Positions 11,459 through 29,023 of a DNA stretch of 64,000 bases are shown one piece after another. Every line of letters begins with the position of its first letter. Positions within the stretch are counted from its first letter, which is position 1. Both the position numbers and the translations under genes were made by a program. The notes below the pieces were generated by a model that searched no databases, was not told the DNA's origin, and saw nothing but the letters and a program-made list of their open reading frames with translations. Source of the stretch: Flaccisagitta enflata (Eukaryota; Chaetognatha; Sagittoidea; Aphragmophora); NCBI GenBank assembly GCA_965153355.1, contig OZ231128.1, positions 30,876,001-30,940,000 on the forward strand. Direction: 5' to 3'.

Positions 11459-11798
11459 AACGTCGTTTACCGCGCGACGGTATATATAAACGCGGGTCTC
11501 CTCTCTCGCCGAGAAACCCTCCCGACTTAGAGAGCCCACGGAAAAATATCATCAAACCTCACCGGACATTCTCCTCTAGTACCCGCCTTCTTCCCTTTCG
11601 CAGTTTCTCTTCCAATTTTTTAAAATTTGGAGCTCATTTTTTTTCTTCAGCACAAAACTTTCCGCAGCGACCAATTTGTTCTTAAATTTTGGATTTTTTT
11701 TCTCCATTACCATCAGATTTAAATTCTTCCAACGACGCGTTCAAAAAGGAATATTCACTTCTTCAGTACTCGACGAGTGAGAGCTCAAAACGAAATAG
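11459..11798 (+). promoter_or_regulatory. Possible TATA promoter and untranslated first exon
   Basis: A segment with CpGs, unlike its CTT-rich surroundings, contains TATATATAAA at about 11483-11492, followed within 30 bp by a C/T-rich stretch suited to a start site. A possible donor (AG|GTAGGT) follows at 11798/11799. No coding frame opens between them. Because the galaxin-like coding exon at 22658 is preceded by a splice acceptor (CTCGACAG ending 22640), this could be its distant 5' untranslated exon. That link is inference. Confidence 0.3.
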
Positions 11799-13362
11799 GT
11801 AGGTGAAGATTCCCGATCAATTCATCATTAGTTAGAGCTTGAAAAAGGTTAGCCCGTAGATCTCAACAGTTCAGCTTTTGCTCTGAAATCAAATTCAACT
11901 GCGTGTAAGATAAAATCACTACGGCCAAACGCTAGCTTCTACAATCCCGGCAACGGCACCGGCGGGTAGAGTGTTAAGTTCTGCTTTGGATTTCAAATGA
12001 AAATTAGGAGATAAAAGCACCCACGATTTTTAATATTAAATCAATTGACACAATGTTTCATACAATTTTCTGTTCATGCGCTCAGAGTTAAAGTCCGGGG
12101 ACGTAAAGGTCAACTGAAGCACAGACAGTCATATTTTTTTTTAATCTTTAGTATTTCACATGTATTATGGTCAATCTTTTTTTCATCGATGTTACTCATA
12201 AGGTTTGGCAGATATTTCACTTTTCTTACTAGACCTACTTCCCTACTCGGATGAAGACTAAAGTAAAGGGGATTTTTATGAAGCAATTTTCCTTGTCATC
12301 ATTGCCGTCTTATTATGCTGTAGTGAGGGACGCACTAACATTGACTCTCTACGGAAACGTTTTTTTTGAGGCGCCAAATGGCGTTTTGCAGATTACTGCA
12401 TGCAGTCGGATTCACCTTTGGTGTTCTGATGCAATTTATACGTATCAGCGTATCTCTTTGTCTATTTATTTGTTGGTTTTAGCCAGTCTGTCTTTCTTTC
12501 TCAACGCGTAATGATACGTTGGGAAGTTAACTCTGACTTAGAGAAAATGTCGGTGGAGGTGAGTTTTAGAAAGAAGTTGTAGGATAAGTGTTACCTTTTT
12601 TTCCGTCTTTTTATAATAAAAATGTTTAAACAACATCAAAACGAGTAATGCTGAAGACATATGATTTCCACAGTTTTATTCAGCGCCCTCACTTTAGTCA
12701 AATTGCTGAAAATGATTTTCGAGCGAGCTTTTTTACCCCCGCTGATATCGCCGCCTACATTAGTCATAACATATCCTATCCTATTAAGAACAGAATGCAA
12801 CTGGAATGCCCTCTTTTTGGCGTAATCGGACGTGCCGAAATAGTAATATCTGAGAATTACTGCCCCTTCCCACCCTGGATCTGGACCAGCCACAAACAAT
12901 CTCAGGATTATGTCAAAATTGTGGGATTTTACCGTCCAACCCATTCTAAACCAATTTTGACCCCAGGAATCCAAATCTGCAGTCAAAAATGGTCTCAGGT
13001 CAATATTTCGATAGGCTACATGCAGCTACATTTCTCAGGTCAAAATACTATATAACCACATCACATAAGGCCACATCACACCCACATAACATCCCCGCCA
13101 TGTAGGTTACCCACCCGCATAAGTCATGGTGTACAGGAACAGGAAATTTCAGTTTCATTTTACTTTTTGTTTGTGATATAGGTTTACCCCTAGAAAATAT
13201 TATAGGGATTTTAGTTTAATATTTTTGATATAATGTATAGGGTGTTTTAACAATGTTTTTAAAATCAGAATACTCACTATGGTTTCATAACAATCAGAAT
13301 TAAAAATTGAATATTTGAATTTTCAAAACATTGTTAGGTAAAATTATATTATGGCCTCAATA
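11799..13362. other. Intergenic DNA, no gene supported
   Basis: A 135-codon open frame (ATG 12648 to 13055, +) is the longest here, but it has no recognisable domain and its codons look like neighbouring non-coding DNA. I treat it as chance. Confidence 0.4.
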
Positions 13363-13710
13363 ACAACAAGGCCAACACCTATAAGTCGCGTGCGAGATTT
13401 ACAGGGTAAGAATGACTTAGAATGACTTAGAATGACTGAAAATGACTTAAAATGACCAAAAAGGACTTAAAAACCAAATAACCAAAAATGACTTAAAATG
13501 ACTTAAACTGACTTAGAATGACTCAAAATGACTTTGAATGACTCAAAATGACTTAGAATAACTATCAATGACTTTAAATGACTTAAAATGACTGAAGACT
13601 TGATGTTATGTTATAAAAAAGTAAAGTGTGACGGACGGACCGACGGACCGACGGACCGACGGACGGACCGACAAAGCGGGTTGTAGAGTCGCGTAGCACG
13701 CGACTAAAAA
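13363..13710 (-). mobile_element. HINE-like repeat with AATGACTTA minisatellite
   Basis: Minus-strand reading: GTCGCGTGCTACGCGAC hairpin, (GGTCCGTC)n, then about 200 bp of 10-12-bp AAGTCATT-type units, then GCACGCGACTTATAGGTG and GGCCTTGTT. Its two arms (GTCGCGTGC/GCACGCGAC) are perfectly complementary. Same subfamily as 40787. Confidence 0.7.
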
Positions 13711-14120
13711 TTTTGCATTTCTAATAACATGGCCTTTTTCTCATATGTTTTTAGAATGAGGCCATGTTTTTGGAAATGCAAATTTCTCTATTTCTATGCA
13801 ATGATATAATTTCACCCTACAGGAGTGAGATGACAAAATATAATTTTCTGTAAAAAATCATCTTTTTTCTGCTTTGTTTCAATACATTATGTACATCAAA
13901 TCTGTGTTTCAGAGATTATCTATGCAAAAACTTATAATTCAACACTTGAAAAATGTTTTTTCATAAAAAAAATTAAAAAAAAAACCATTATAAAAAAATA
14001 TCAAAAAAATTGTAATGACGCTTGAAATTTCTTCTTCCCGTGCACTGCGTCATAATTGCCCCTACCAACCCCCAAGCTTTTAAACTTTTCGGGAGGGAGA
14101 AAAGAGCAAATGATTGAAAA

Positions 14121-14291
14121 AACAAGGCCGGATACACGGCAATCCAGTCGCGGACGGTTGGGCAGGAGCAGTAATGCGAAAACAGCTCGGAATTCAAAAA
14201 TGTGACGGACCGACCGACGGACGGACTGACGGACCTACCGACCTACCGACCGACACGGCAAGGTGTAGAGTCGCGTGTCCGCGACTAAAAA
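14121..14291 (-). mobile_element. HINE-like repeat (minus)
   Basis: AACAAGGCCGGATACACGGC at the left, CAGTCGCGGACGG, (GACGGACC)n, then GAGTCGCGTGTCCGCGAC and AAAAA. Arms GTCGCGGAC/GTCCGCGAC are perfect. Confidence 0.7.
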
Positions 14292-14578
14292 TGTGTTGCG
14301 ACCATGTGACCATGAAATCTGGTGTTGGGGGGTTCGGCTTACTTGAATCAGGCCTTGTCTCAGGACTCTTTGCGTTATTGCATTTGAGAAAACAGTTAGT
14401 GCACAAAGCAAATGTTTTGTTCAAAAGAATTATCTTATCAATACTCCCAAATAAAATACAGGTCAAGACTTGCAAATAGTTGGGCAAGGACAGAGCTATA
14501 CAAAATACTTACCTTTGCCACATAAACACCTAAGAATGTCTTTAAAAATCATCAAGAAAAAACTATCGCTTAATACTA

Positions 14579-15498
14579 CACCGTCTTTAAATCGAAATGG
14601 CAAATAGTAAACCTTTGTAGCTGCAAAACTACTAGCCCAAAAATCTTCAAATTTTCAGTGAATGTTAGTAACAACTGACCAATTTGTTATGCCAAAACTC
14701 AGATTTTATTTCCGTAGAGTTTGGGGTCAGCAAAACATTGGAATATGCCCCATTTTTAGGGCTGAATCTTTTTTTCTTACTTTTTAGTTGCGGACACGCA
14801 ACTCTATAAGAGGCTTTGTCCATCCATCCATCGGTCCATCCATCCGTTGGTCCTTCCGTTGGTCCGTGATGATCGAGTCGAAAAGTGGGAAAATGCGCAT
14901 TTCCGGCCCTGCCCACCCGTCCGCAACTGATGGCTGTGTATCCGGCCTTGTTTTGAGAAGACTTGTCTTTATCAACATCCAGATATAAAAAAAAATGAAC
15001 TGGAACTCAAGGGTTAGTCTCAAACGATAGAAATTTTTTTCAGAGATTACACATTTGCTAAAAAAATTGAAAAAAAATTGAAGATATTTTGAGGTTATCA
15101 TTGGTTTTTAACAACCATTGCAAAAATCCAGACTGTCAATCATTTAAAATTCACTGAAATCTTCATAAATAAAATAAGACAATGAATTTTCAAGCAGAAC
15201 CTATATTCATGACTTGTAACTCTTCATTTACAACAAACCCCAGGGTTCAAACTTGCTTAATCAAGAAAAAAACAATAAAAAAAGAGATTCTTCTAAATAT
15301 AGCAGGAACAAATTGAATTTTTCCATAAAATTGGTAGCGTTTCAATGCTTTAATGACCTTCATACTGTTCAGAATCAAAATCTGAGTTTTGGCATGACAA
15401 AATGGTCAGTTGATTCCAATATTCACTAAAATTTTGAAGGCTTTTGGGCCAGTAGTTTTGGAACTACAAAGGTTAATTTATTTGATTTAAAGACGGTG
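14579..15498. mobile_element. Fold-back element with TA flanks, interrupted by a HINE-like copy
   Basis: Ends CACCGTCTTTAAAT and ATTTAAAGACGGTG are inverted and flanked by TA on both sides. Arms 14579-14710 and about 15370-15498 are inverted copies (AACTGACCAATTTG against CAAAATGGTCAGTT). The copy at 14781-14953 inserted later. Confidence 0.6.
14781..14953 (+). mobile_element. HINE-like repeat inside a fold-back element
   Basis: GTTGCGGACACGCAAC hairpin, (CCAT/CCGT)n, GTCCGCAAC partner arm, GGCTGTGTATCCGGCC hairpin (one G-U type pair), TTGTT. Confidence 0.7.
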
Positions 15499-16069
15499 TA
15501 TTACTGGCAGTGCCAATAGACCAACACAGTAAAATGACTAAAATCTTTTCTTTTCTTGCAGTTGTTCTTTATGAAAATAACAATAAATAGTACTTGATGA
15601 TAATGATTACACAAAATAAGCCAATAATTTGAAGATTTTTTTGTTTGCACACAAAATACTTATTTCGTTCATCGACTGTTCAAAAACAAATCGCCTTTCG
15701 GGCGTCAATGACCGCTCGACTATTGGGAAAATTTCCCTCGAGTTTGACTTGTAGGTTGAAGTCGTTGAGTTCAGACGAGGACGTTAGTTTTAGTAAACGT
15801 CAGCCACATGACGGCTTCAAACCGTAAACCCTGCAATAACGCCGGACCCAACCCGACACCCCGCGTAATCATCGAATTTTGAGAAGAGAGGCAGAGAAAG
15901 AAAGTCAAATGAAAATCGAAAAAAGGGTGTACTGAAGTCTGAAGAAGAATAGAAAAGATGGAAACAGGAATGGAAGAAAAAGTGAAGAGAACGAGGGGAA
16001 ACAAGAAAAAAAGAAACAAATACACAAACTTACAAAAAAATGAGACAAAGAAAGAAGGAAAAAAGAATG
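15499..16069. other. Intergenic DNA, no gene supported
   Basis: Around 15660-15860 the sequence is CpG-richer (GGGCGTCAATGACCGCTCGA) and could be a decayed exon or regulatory segment, but no family or splice pattern is visible. Confidence 0.3.
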
Positions 16070-16070
16070 A

Positions 16071-16107
<37 letters not shown>

Positions 16108-16110
16108 GGC
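16070..16110. repeat. (GAAA)n microsatellite
   Basis: Ten near-perfect GAAA units in a purine-rich stretch (15890-16110). Confidence 0.9.
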
Positions 16111-16148
16111 AAAAATTAAAAAGAGCAAAATAAGATAGGGAGAGAGCA

Positions 16149-16192
16149 GGGGTGTATAAAATTGAGTCACCTATGATTCCCCCCCCCCCCAA
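16149..16192. mobile_element. Family-C MITE, left-end fragment
   Basis: GGGGTGTATAAAATTGAGTC followed by a poly-C run matches the end of the family at 52271-52593. Confidence 0.4.
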
Positions 16193-16599
16193 TAATGTCA
16201 AGTTGTGTCATACTAATCATAGTTGATATCCTTATATTATCAAAAGTATTAGTTTCCTTGAACCGTCGGTCCGTCCATCCGTTGGTCCCTTACGCCTCTC
16301 CTGATATCACCCAGATGATGCATCGAGTTGCCCGCCTGGGCTTGTTTCTTTTTATCCCAATCTATTGCCTTCTCCCTTTTCAAACCCTTTTATTCATCCC
16401 CCCCCCACCCAAGGGGTCACTCAGTTATATACAGGCCAGAGAGAGAGAGAGAGAGAGAAGGGGAGGGATAATGGGGTTAAAACCAATTCAGGGAGTAATG
16501 GAAGGGGGAAGTGGTTGATTTTCAATGACATGACAAATTGCCCTCGATGTAAATCTCATTTCAATCATTTTAACCCTTAAATCTTCTGCTTTCGACCCG

Positions 16600-17740
16600 C
16601 TCCGCAAATAAAAGCTACGTTTTTATCTGTTTGGTCTTCATTCAGGTTGAAAAATATGTTAGCGATTTCAGGTCACTCTCATCGTTTGCGCGGTTAGAAT
16701 ATGATATGTAAACTGCTCTAGATTCCGAAACCGACCGTAAAAAAAGTAGGTGGGCCGATCTTTTTGTTATGGTAAATAAACATTTAACGAATGTCCTTGA
16801 ATCTTGAGCATCACGGCGATCACGTTATATTCCTCTTCATTCTCTCTCGCGGTACATTATTAAACTTTCAGCCAAATAGTGGTATAATGAGTATAATGAC
16901 CCACACATGTAAACAAAACATGAAGACCTTCACCAACAAACCCCTGGCAAACACCCTAAAAGAACCACTGCACTTTGACGCGGAATTCCTGCTTCACTGT
17001 GAGAAAGAATGTATTTTCTGTCACTGGTCTTTGACCTTCAAACAAATTATTAATTCAATAATCGGTAAAACGATTTAAAGGTCCAGGTGCAATTTTGCAA
17101 GATTACATCATCAATAACAAATTCGAGGCGTTTCTGGCATGTCTGTCTTGTGGTTTTTTCAGTTTGAGTTCATGAATGTTTTTTGTGATTGTAGATGTGT
17201 CACTGGGTCATCGATCACTTAGTTATATAACCTAATTGCGGAAGCTATTCATCTAGTAAAGTGGCTTCACCTTAATGGGAAATTTCGGATGGTCTACAAC
17301 CGTGCATTATTTTTTGTTGAATTCACTTAATTCGGATAATGAGCTAAACAGAAAGAAAATCTCATTTTCGAAAATTCCAAGCATGGCTGGAATGTCACAA
17401 GAATTACTAAGTTCAAATTCTTTGGGTTCAGATGATAGACCTTTATTTTTCATTGGCCATTTTTTGAGTCCAACAATTTGCTTTTGATTCTAAAGTGGCG
17501 AACTTCAGATGAATACAAAGTGGCTGTAAGCTCCATACTTCTGTCCAAACCTAGTGGCAGTCTCATACGTGATTTTTATGTGTGTAACTCATTTTAAGCA
17601 TATCTTGTATCTTGTGCTTTCTAGGTTGGTCGATGATCCCTTTTATCTGTTACGGGTTAGGATAGAAAGACAGCCGTCTCAATTTGGCACAAACCATCAA
17701 AAACGGAGGTCCAACAAACGAAGAAAAAAGAATGAAATAG
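16600..17740. other. Intergenic DNA, no feature recognised
   Basis: Only short open frames without family resemblance. Confidence 0.4.
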
Positions 17741-17749
17741 AAAAATCAA

Positions 17750-17935
17750 AAACAAATAACGATAGAAGGAAGGAAGGAAAGAAAGAAAAAAAAGAAAGAA
17801 AGAAAGAGAGAAAAAGAGAAAAAAAGAAAGAAAGAAGGAAAGAAAGAAAGAAAGAAAGACAGACAGAAAAAGAAAAAACAAGGAAAGTAAGAAGAAAGAA
17901 AAAGGAAAGAAGAAAGAAAAGCACAAAAACCAGGC
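17750..17935. repeat. GAAA-rich purine tract
   Basis: Imperfect GAAA/GGAA units. The long Ser/Phe minus-strand frames are artefacts of it. Confidence 0.9.
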
Positions 17936-18210
17936 CAAATTTTGGCCAATATGTGTGCCTCGCTGAATAAGAATGAAAGAAAGGACGTTACTAGAGAATG
18001 AAAGTTTTAAATGAATGAAAATGAAAATGGGTAGGCAAGAGAGGTAACAGGAGTGAAGAGGGACAAACCGAAGGACGGGCGGACGGGTGGACGGGCGAAC
18101 ATGATATCTTACAGATGAGCGGATGCGGGGACGCACATAAAAATAAAAGAAAGAAAGGAAAAAGAAGAATTAGGACAAAAAACAAAACTAAACAAGGAAC
18201 TAGAGTGGAA

Positions 18211-18315
18211 GTACAGTTGAACCCCGCTCTAACGGACCCCTTAACAGTATTCCGCCTATTTCAAATAAGATTTGTTAGCCCCTTGAAATCGGTTAGAGCG
18301 GGAACCGTTTTACTA
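18211..18315. mobile_element. Tigger/pogo-like MITE fragment
   Basis: TACAGTTGAACCCCGCTCTA at the left and GGTTAGAGCGGGAACCG at the right are inverted, in the style of Tc1/mariner-Tigger ends with a TA target. The right terminus is eroded. Confidence 0.5.
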
Positions 18316-18628
18316 CTATTGGTTATTTTTTTTTTTTAATCATGATTAATGTAAGAGGGACAAAAGTGAAGGAATGGGCCCGATACCATACGGGGATGGA
18401 ATCTTAATGGGTCCATTTGATTTGCCGTCGATGGTTTTCCATGACGTCATCTCTGCTCTGCTTTGCCTTCGAAAGTGATGAAAGATAACAACAGGCGGCG
18501 GCCTAGTCGCATAAAGCCTAAGTGAGAGCTTGAAAAAAAGGACTCGTGAGGTTTAAAAAAGAAACCCTGAAATTTCAAGTACCAAATAAAAGATTCAAGA
18601 AAAAAAATACCACGGGGAGGAGGGGAAC

Positions 18629-18631
<3 letters not shown>

Positions 18632-18666
<35 letters not shown>
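18632..18666. repeat. (GA)n microsatellite
   Basis: About 17 perfect GA units. Confidence 0.9.
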
Positions 18667-18669
<3 letters not shown>

Positions 18670-18760
18670 ATAAAGACATGGAGACATGCAGACTGACAGG
18701 CAGCGCAAAAGGAAGGCATTGGAGAGCCTCTAAAGAAAGGATCGACACAAAAACAGAGGG

Positions 18761-19003
18761 TTTTTGGCTGCGGGCACGCAACTCAACTCTATAAGAGGCT
18801 GTGTCCGTCCGTCCGTCGCGTCGGTCTGTCAGTCCGTCGTCAGGACCGTCAGTCTGTAACAGACGAGTCAAAAAGTGGAGAAACAAGTGTTTTGGATGTT
18901 TATTTGGGTATGTGTGTCGGTGGGGGCCATTGAGTGTGGATGGGGGTTGGATGCCCCTGCCAAAACACCCGCAACGATAGTGTGACCCCGCGTCACTTGT
19001 TTT
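18761..19003 (+). mobile_element. HINE-like repeat, GTGAC/GTCAC hairpin subtype
   Basis: GCTGCGGGCACGCAAC hairpin, (CCGT)n and related units, CCCGCAAC partner arm. The 3' hairpin is GTGAC-CCCGC-GTCAC (18982-18996) followed by TTGTT. The hairpin sequence differs from the GGCCG type but the stem is kept. Confidence 0.7.
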
Positions 19004-19147
19004 AATTGTGGACCAGCGTTCATTAGCCCGTTCTTCCATCACGTTCAAGCCGTGTGCATTTAGAGGAGGTGTCTAGAAGGGTGGGGGGAGGTTGTGCACC
19101 TTTGCCCACCCGTCCACGACGACATTGTAACCCCGCGTTACTTGTTG
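19004..19147 (+). mobile_element. HINE-like repeat, GTAAC/GTTAC hairpin variant
   Basis: 3' hairpin GTAAC-CCCGC-GTTAC (19127-19141) followed by TTGTT. Relative to the adjacent copy both stem sides changed (G to A and C to T), keeping pairing. The 5' part is degraded. Confidence 0.6.
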
Positions 19148-19524
19148 TTCTACACTTGGAAGTGATCTGGGAATCTCGAGATCAGTCCCAGGGCAAAGGG
19201 AGTGTCACGTTTCCTGAAAACACGTGCTCATCGATAATTGAGAACTGATCACAATTTTAGGCTGGTTTTCCAATAACAACCAAACAAGAATCCAAGAAGA
19301 TCTGCTCCCTGTTATCGTGTGAATTTCTTTATGAAAACGGGACTAATGAAAAGCAAACTATAAAATTCAACAGGTTTTTTTTCTTTACTGGGTCTTGACG
19401 TTTTCTCCACATTTTATCGGAAAGGCGTACTTCCCATGAGGATTTAAGGTTTTCCATATTTGGTGTTTTGTGACGTCATACAACTTCGAGGGTGTTCTTT
19501 GATTCATCCTTTCTTCTCATTTTC

Positions 19525-19883
19525 AGGTGCGCCATCGCACCTCTATAACTCACTTTGTCCGTCGGTCCGTCCGTCGGTCCATCGGTCCGTCACGCTCGAG
19601 GTTATAAACACCTGCCGCAACATTTCTATCATATTGTCAATCACTCTCACTCACTCCCCCACTCACCCACTCACTCGATTTTCGGTCACTTAATACAGGA
19701 CTGTAGTCGGTATCCCGCTTGGTCGGTCCGTTTGTTGGTCGGTCCATCTGTCCATTCATCGGTAATTGGTTTTTCGGTGTTTACACTTTACTTCTATGTC
19801 CCTGCTTCTGCCCAAGTGCTTTTCTGTCCTATTTCATCACTGCCCCTTCGCGCAATTTCGATAGCCTTGTATCCGGCTTTGCT
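19525..19883 (+). mobile_element. HINE-like repeat, GGTGCGCC subtype
   Basis: Hairpin GGTGCGCCATCGCACC, CTCTATAACTCACTTTGTCC, GTCGG blocks, CTCACTC units, and a TGTATCCGGCTTTGC end. Confidence 0.5.
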
Positions 19884-21037
19884 TTCCTAACCAGACGTTG
19901 CAAATATTATCCAAGCCATCTTGCCGCCCCTGTGGACTTCTGCTAAGGCGTCAAAACAAACTTTTTGCCTCTTAAAACTTATTATAAAGTATTCCTCCTC
20001 AATTCCTCAACCTTTGTTTTTTTCCTTACTATTTGAAGTTCTAGCATGAAAATAGAATGAGCGCTTTCTACCAATCATCTACAATGTTTGCTTCGCGGCC
20101 ACAGGGTCGTCAAAATCAAGAAGTTCAGATAGCAGGTGTTGAAAGAAATATTTCGACGAAACAATATCATTACCATTTAGAAACCTGGCAAAGTTTATTT
20201 TAATGGATAATCATTAATTCAGCCCTTGTTGCAAACAAAACAGGCCATACAATTATTGACTAATATTTTTGTCTCGTTTTAAAAGCGTGCACACTCCCCG
20301 CCCTTTGCAAGTATTGCTTTCCTGGTCTTTTTTGAAAATACTGATTTACACAATATATCTACTTCTTATGAGCTGTGACCCTACATATTTTACTTTCACT
20401 TTGGATTGTTTTATAGAAAGTAACAATAGTTTGGTGCTTGAATGAAACCCTGTAGATTTTCCTTTCATCCTCCCCCACATTTACACATTCTCCTCCACCT
20501 TTTCCTCTTCCTTTCTTGGAATTCGTGTCTTAGTCCCACGTGACTTTGTTATTCCTGGATTTCGTAGAAATTTAGAAGAATGTGTGCAAAAGTGAGTAAA
20601 GAGGTTCCATCCATTCTATTCTATTTGCGCAACTTTCGCTCCAGATATAATGGGAGATAGAAGATCATAATCATTGCCACGGTGTGGCAACTGAGTGACC
20701 CAGCGGGTATTCATCAGTGATGCGGCAGCGCAATATTTTTTATACTTTTCAGACGGTGAAAGTAAGCAAGACCTTTTCATCTCCTTTAGGCTTTATCCAT
20801 CAGAAGCTAGCTGATATTAATGATATTATTTGCCTTAACCCATTTATATTCAGAAGGCCTGAAAAAAATGATACAAATCCATTGTTGTTCTTGCAAGCAT
20901 TTGACATGAAGTAATGATGGAATTGAGATGAGTTAGTTTTAAAAAAAGATTATCGATTTAGCATTGAAACTCTCGTTACTAGCATGACGTTACATCATGA
21001 AAGGAGACTGAAAGCATTGATTGTCGGGGATGCTACA
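19884..21037. other. Intergenic DNA, no feature recognised
   Basis: No exon-like or repeat signal that I can support. Confidence 0.4.
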
Positions 21038-21432
21038 CAGGACCCTAATAAGAACTGAGGAGGGACCAAAAGTTAAGCAGCCCCCCCCCTACAGCTTACA
21101 TGGCTCAAGCAATTTTCTTACTTCCAGTGGCGGTTGACACTTAAGGTGAATACAATTGGCGCCACCATGGCGATTTTTGAATTTCCACTTAGAACACTCC
21201 CAAATTTCAAAATTGATGAAAAAAATGGCTCGATTTTATTTGGGCAAATCTGAGTGACTTAACTAAATCTAGAGGCGTTCCAGGTGGAAATTCAAAAATC
21301 GCCACGGTGGCGCCAATTGTATCCACCAGAGGTGTCAACCGCCAGTAGAAGTGAGAAATTTGCTTGAGCCTTGTAAGCTGTAGGGGGGGCTGCTAAACTT
21401 TGGGTCCCTAATCAGTTCTTATTAGGGGCCTG
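21038..21432. mobile_element. Fold-back element
   Basis: Arms of about 165 bp (21038-21205 and 21265-21432) are highly complementary, for example TACAATTGGCGCCACCATGG on the left with its near-complement on the right. Non-coding. Confidence 0.8.
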
Positions 21433-22029
21433 TCTGTAATCAACGAGGTGTCAGCAAAGGCATATCCAACATCCATTACCGAAAATGTATCAAACCACAT
21501 CATTCCGATCCTATCTACCAAGGCTTTCGTCATAATCATAACAGATAATGTTAGTGCGCTCGATTGATGTGCAGAAAGATAAGCGCAATTGTAAGTATGT
21601 AAACTATGTTTCCACGAGGGATACTGTGCCTGGACACAAATCATTAGAACGGGTCGAAACTCGTTAATTAACAACCCTCGACGGACAAGCAGCAGGTTCT
21701 AAACATTTCCCTCAGGCGAACGCGATGTAGTAAACACATGACACCTACTGGCAGCTGGCTTGCCACCTCCTCGAAGAAAGATATATATTTCTCGCTGATC
21801 CTAAGAAATAATTTTGCCCCTCTCAAGTTTCCACTTCACGCAAACCAATTAACCATTCACTGAAATTTTTTTTTTAAAGTCCGAAAAAAATTACCTCCCA
21901 AAGACAAACGCCAGAGATAGTCGAGAGAGAGATGGGAGGAGTGATCACTGGGCTAGGAAAAAAAGGTCTTAAATATTTTATCAAACAAATGGTCGCGTGC
22001 CTGTGAGTGTAGGAGTGGATTTCACAAGC

Positions 22030-22545
<516 letters not shown>

Positions 22546-22657
22546 GGCGGTGGTCAAAAATCTTTCTTTCTCACGTCAATCACTTAAGAATTAAGATTGT
22601 CCTCATAATTACTCTAATCGTATCTCATTTTCTCGACAGACCGACAAAGCAGCAAAA

Positions 22658-27593
<4,936 letters not shown>

Positions 27594-28427
27594 GGAAGAA
27601 GCATTTAAGATTTAAATTGAATTGCGTTTTAATTTTTTTCATCTCCCGGACCCCACCCCCCCCCCCTCTCCCCTATTCTGAACCCTCATTCGCCAAGTTA
27701 CCCTTTTCACTCTACACACAATCCCTTCAACCCCACGCAAAGGTCATTCATCCTTAATAATGATTTGGAGAGAAGAAGATCGCTTGAATCTCTCAAAGAT
27801 GCCTTGTTCAGCTGTCGATTTCAACCGCCGCTTTAATGTCCTCATAATTCATCTGTTATTTGTATTTTCTGTTCGGATTCCACTCCATCCAGCTGCGTTT
27901 ACATTTCTTAGTCAACCCTTTCTTCCTATTTGCACCCACTCGATACATCCACCCACTCTCCTACATTTTACATTTGTTTGATATTGGGGTGAAGCGTCCC
28001 GTTTGGCAATGCGTAAATTCAAAGGAAAAACGGCGAATACATTAGTCTCAGAAAAAGATATATGTTATTTGCTACGTAGAGTTGACCCAGTTGTTCAGTA
28101 GAGTAAAACCTTTTTTTTTCCGGAATGGATCAAATCGAAATGCGTCTTCACCCCTTGCCGAACTTGTAAATATATCATGTTGGTAGAATTTCTCTGACAC
28201 ACTTGTCATATTCGCCTAGGCTAATAATCTAGGCATGTTTGACCAAGTTCAAATACTTCTGGGTATATTTATTGATGAATCTTTTCGTTATCATTGTGAT
28301 GTTTATATTTTGACAAAAAAAAAGATCGCGTGCTTTTCTTCGTTGCATTTAGACTACATTTTTTCCTGGTACAAGGATGAGTTTGTCGGTCGCGGTTGCG
28401 TCGAACAACACCATAGCTACAGTGGGG
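27594..28427. other. 3' flank of the galaxin-like gene
   Basis: T-rich with a C-run near 27653. Probably includes the 3' untranslated region; no canonical AATAAA is obvious close to the stop. Confidence 0.4.
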
Positions 28428-28429
28428 TT

Positions 28430-29021
28430 CGTGGAATAACAGCCTGAACTGGAGGAAGGTATTTAGGTGTCCTAATTTCATTTGACAAACTTGATATTTG
28501 AAATATAAGTTGTTTACTCGATGCTTTTGTCCCCGAGTTTTTTGGTTGCTATAGAAACCAAAATTATTTTTTCAAACATTCATAACCACTAGAATATCAA
28601 TATTTTTAGAAATATTGTCAGGGAACATTGCTCAAAATTAAATTTGCTACAACTTTCCCACAGTATGTTCTGTAAGAATATTGCTCGTTTGGCCGTTGCT
28701 AGGGGGCATCACACCTAGCAACCGCTAAATGATGCTCCCTAGCAACGGCTAAACGAGCAATATTCTTACAGGACATACTGTGGGAAAGTTGTAGCAAATT
28801 TAATTCTGAGCAATGTTCCCTGATAATATTTGTCAAAATATTGATATTTTAGTTGTTATTAATGTTCAAAAAAATATTTTTGGTTTCCATAGCAACCGAA
28901 AAACTCAGGGACAAAAGCATCAAGTGAACGACTTATATTTCAAATATCAAGTTTGTCAAATGATATTAAGACACTTAAATACCTTCCTCCAGTTTAGGCT
29001 GTTATTCCACGAACCCCACTG
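28430..29021. mobile_element. 592-bp near-perfect palindromic MITE with TA target site
   Basis: Ends CAGTGGGGTTCGTGGAAT and its complement, flanked by TA (28428-28429 and 29022-29023). Arms of about 285 bp are almost fully complementary around a short centre near 28715. The TA target and CAGTGG end point to the Tc1/mariner group. Non-coding. Confidence 0.85.
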
Positions 29022-29023
29022 TA

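Noticed and set aside
12648-13055. 135-codon plus-strand frame
   Set aside because: No family resemblance, no splice context, and a comparable frame on the opposite strand; likely chance.
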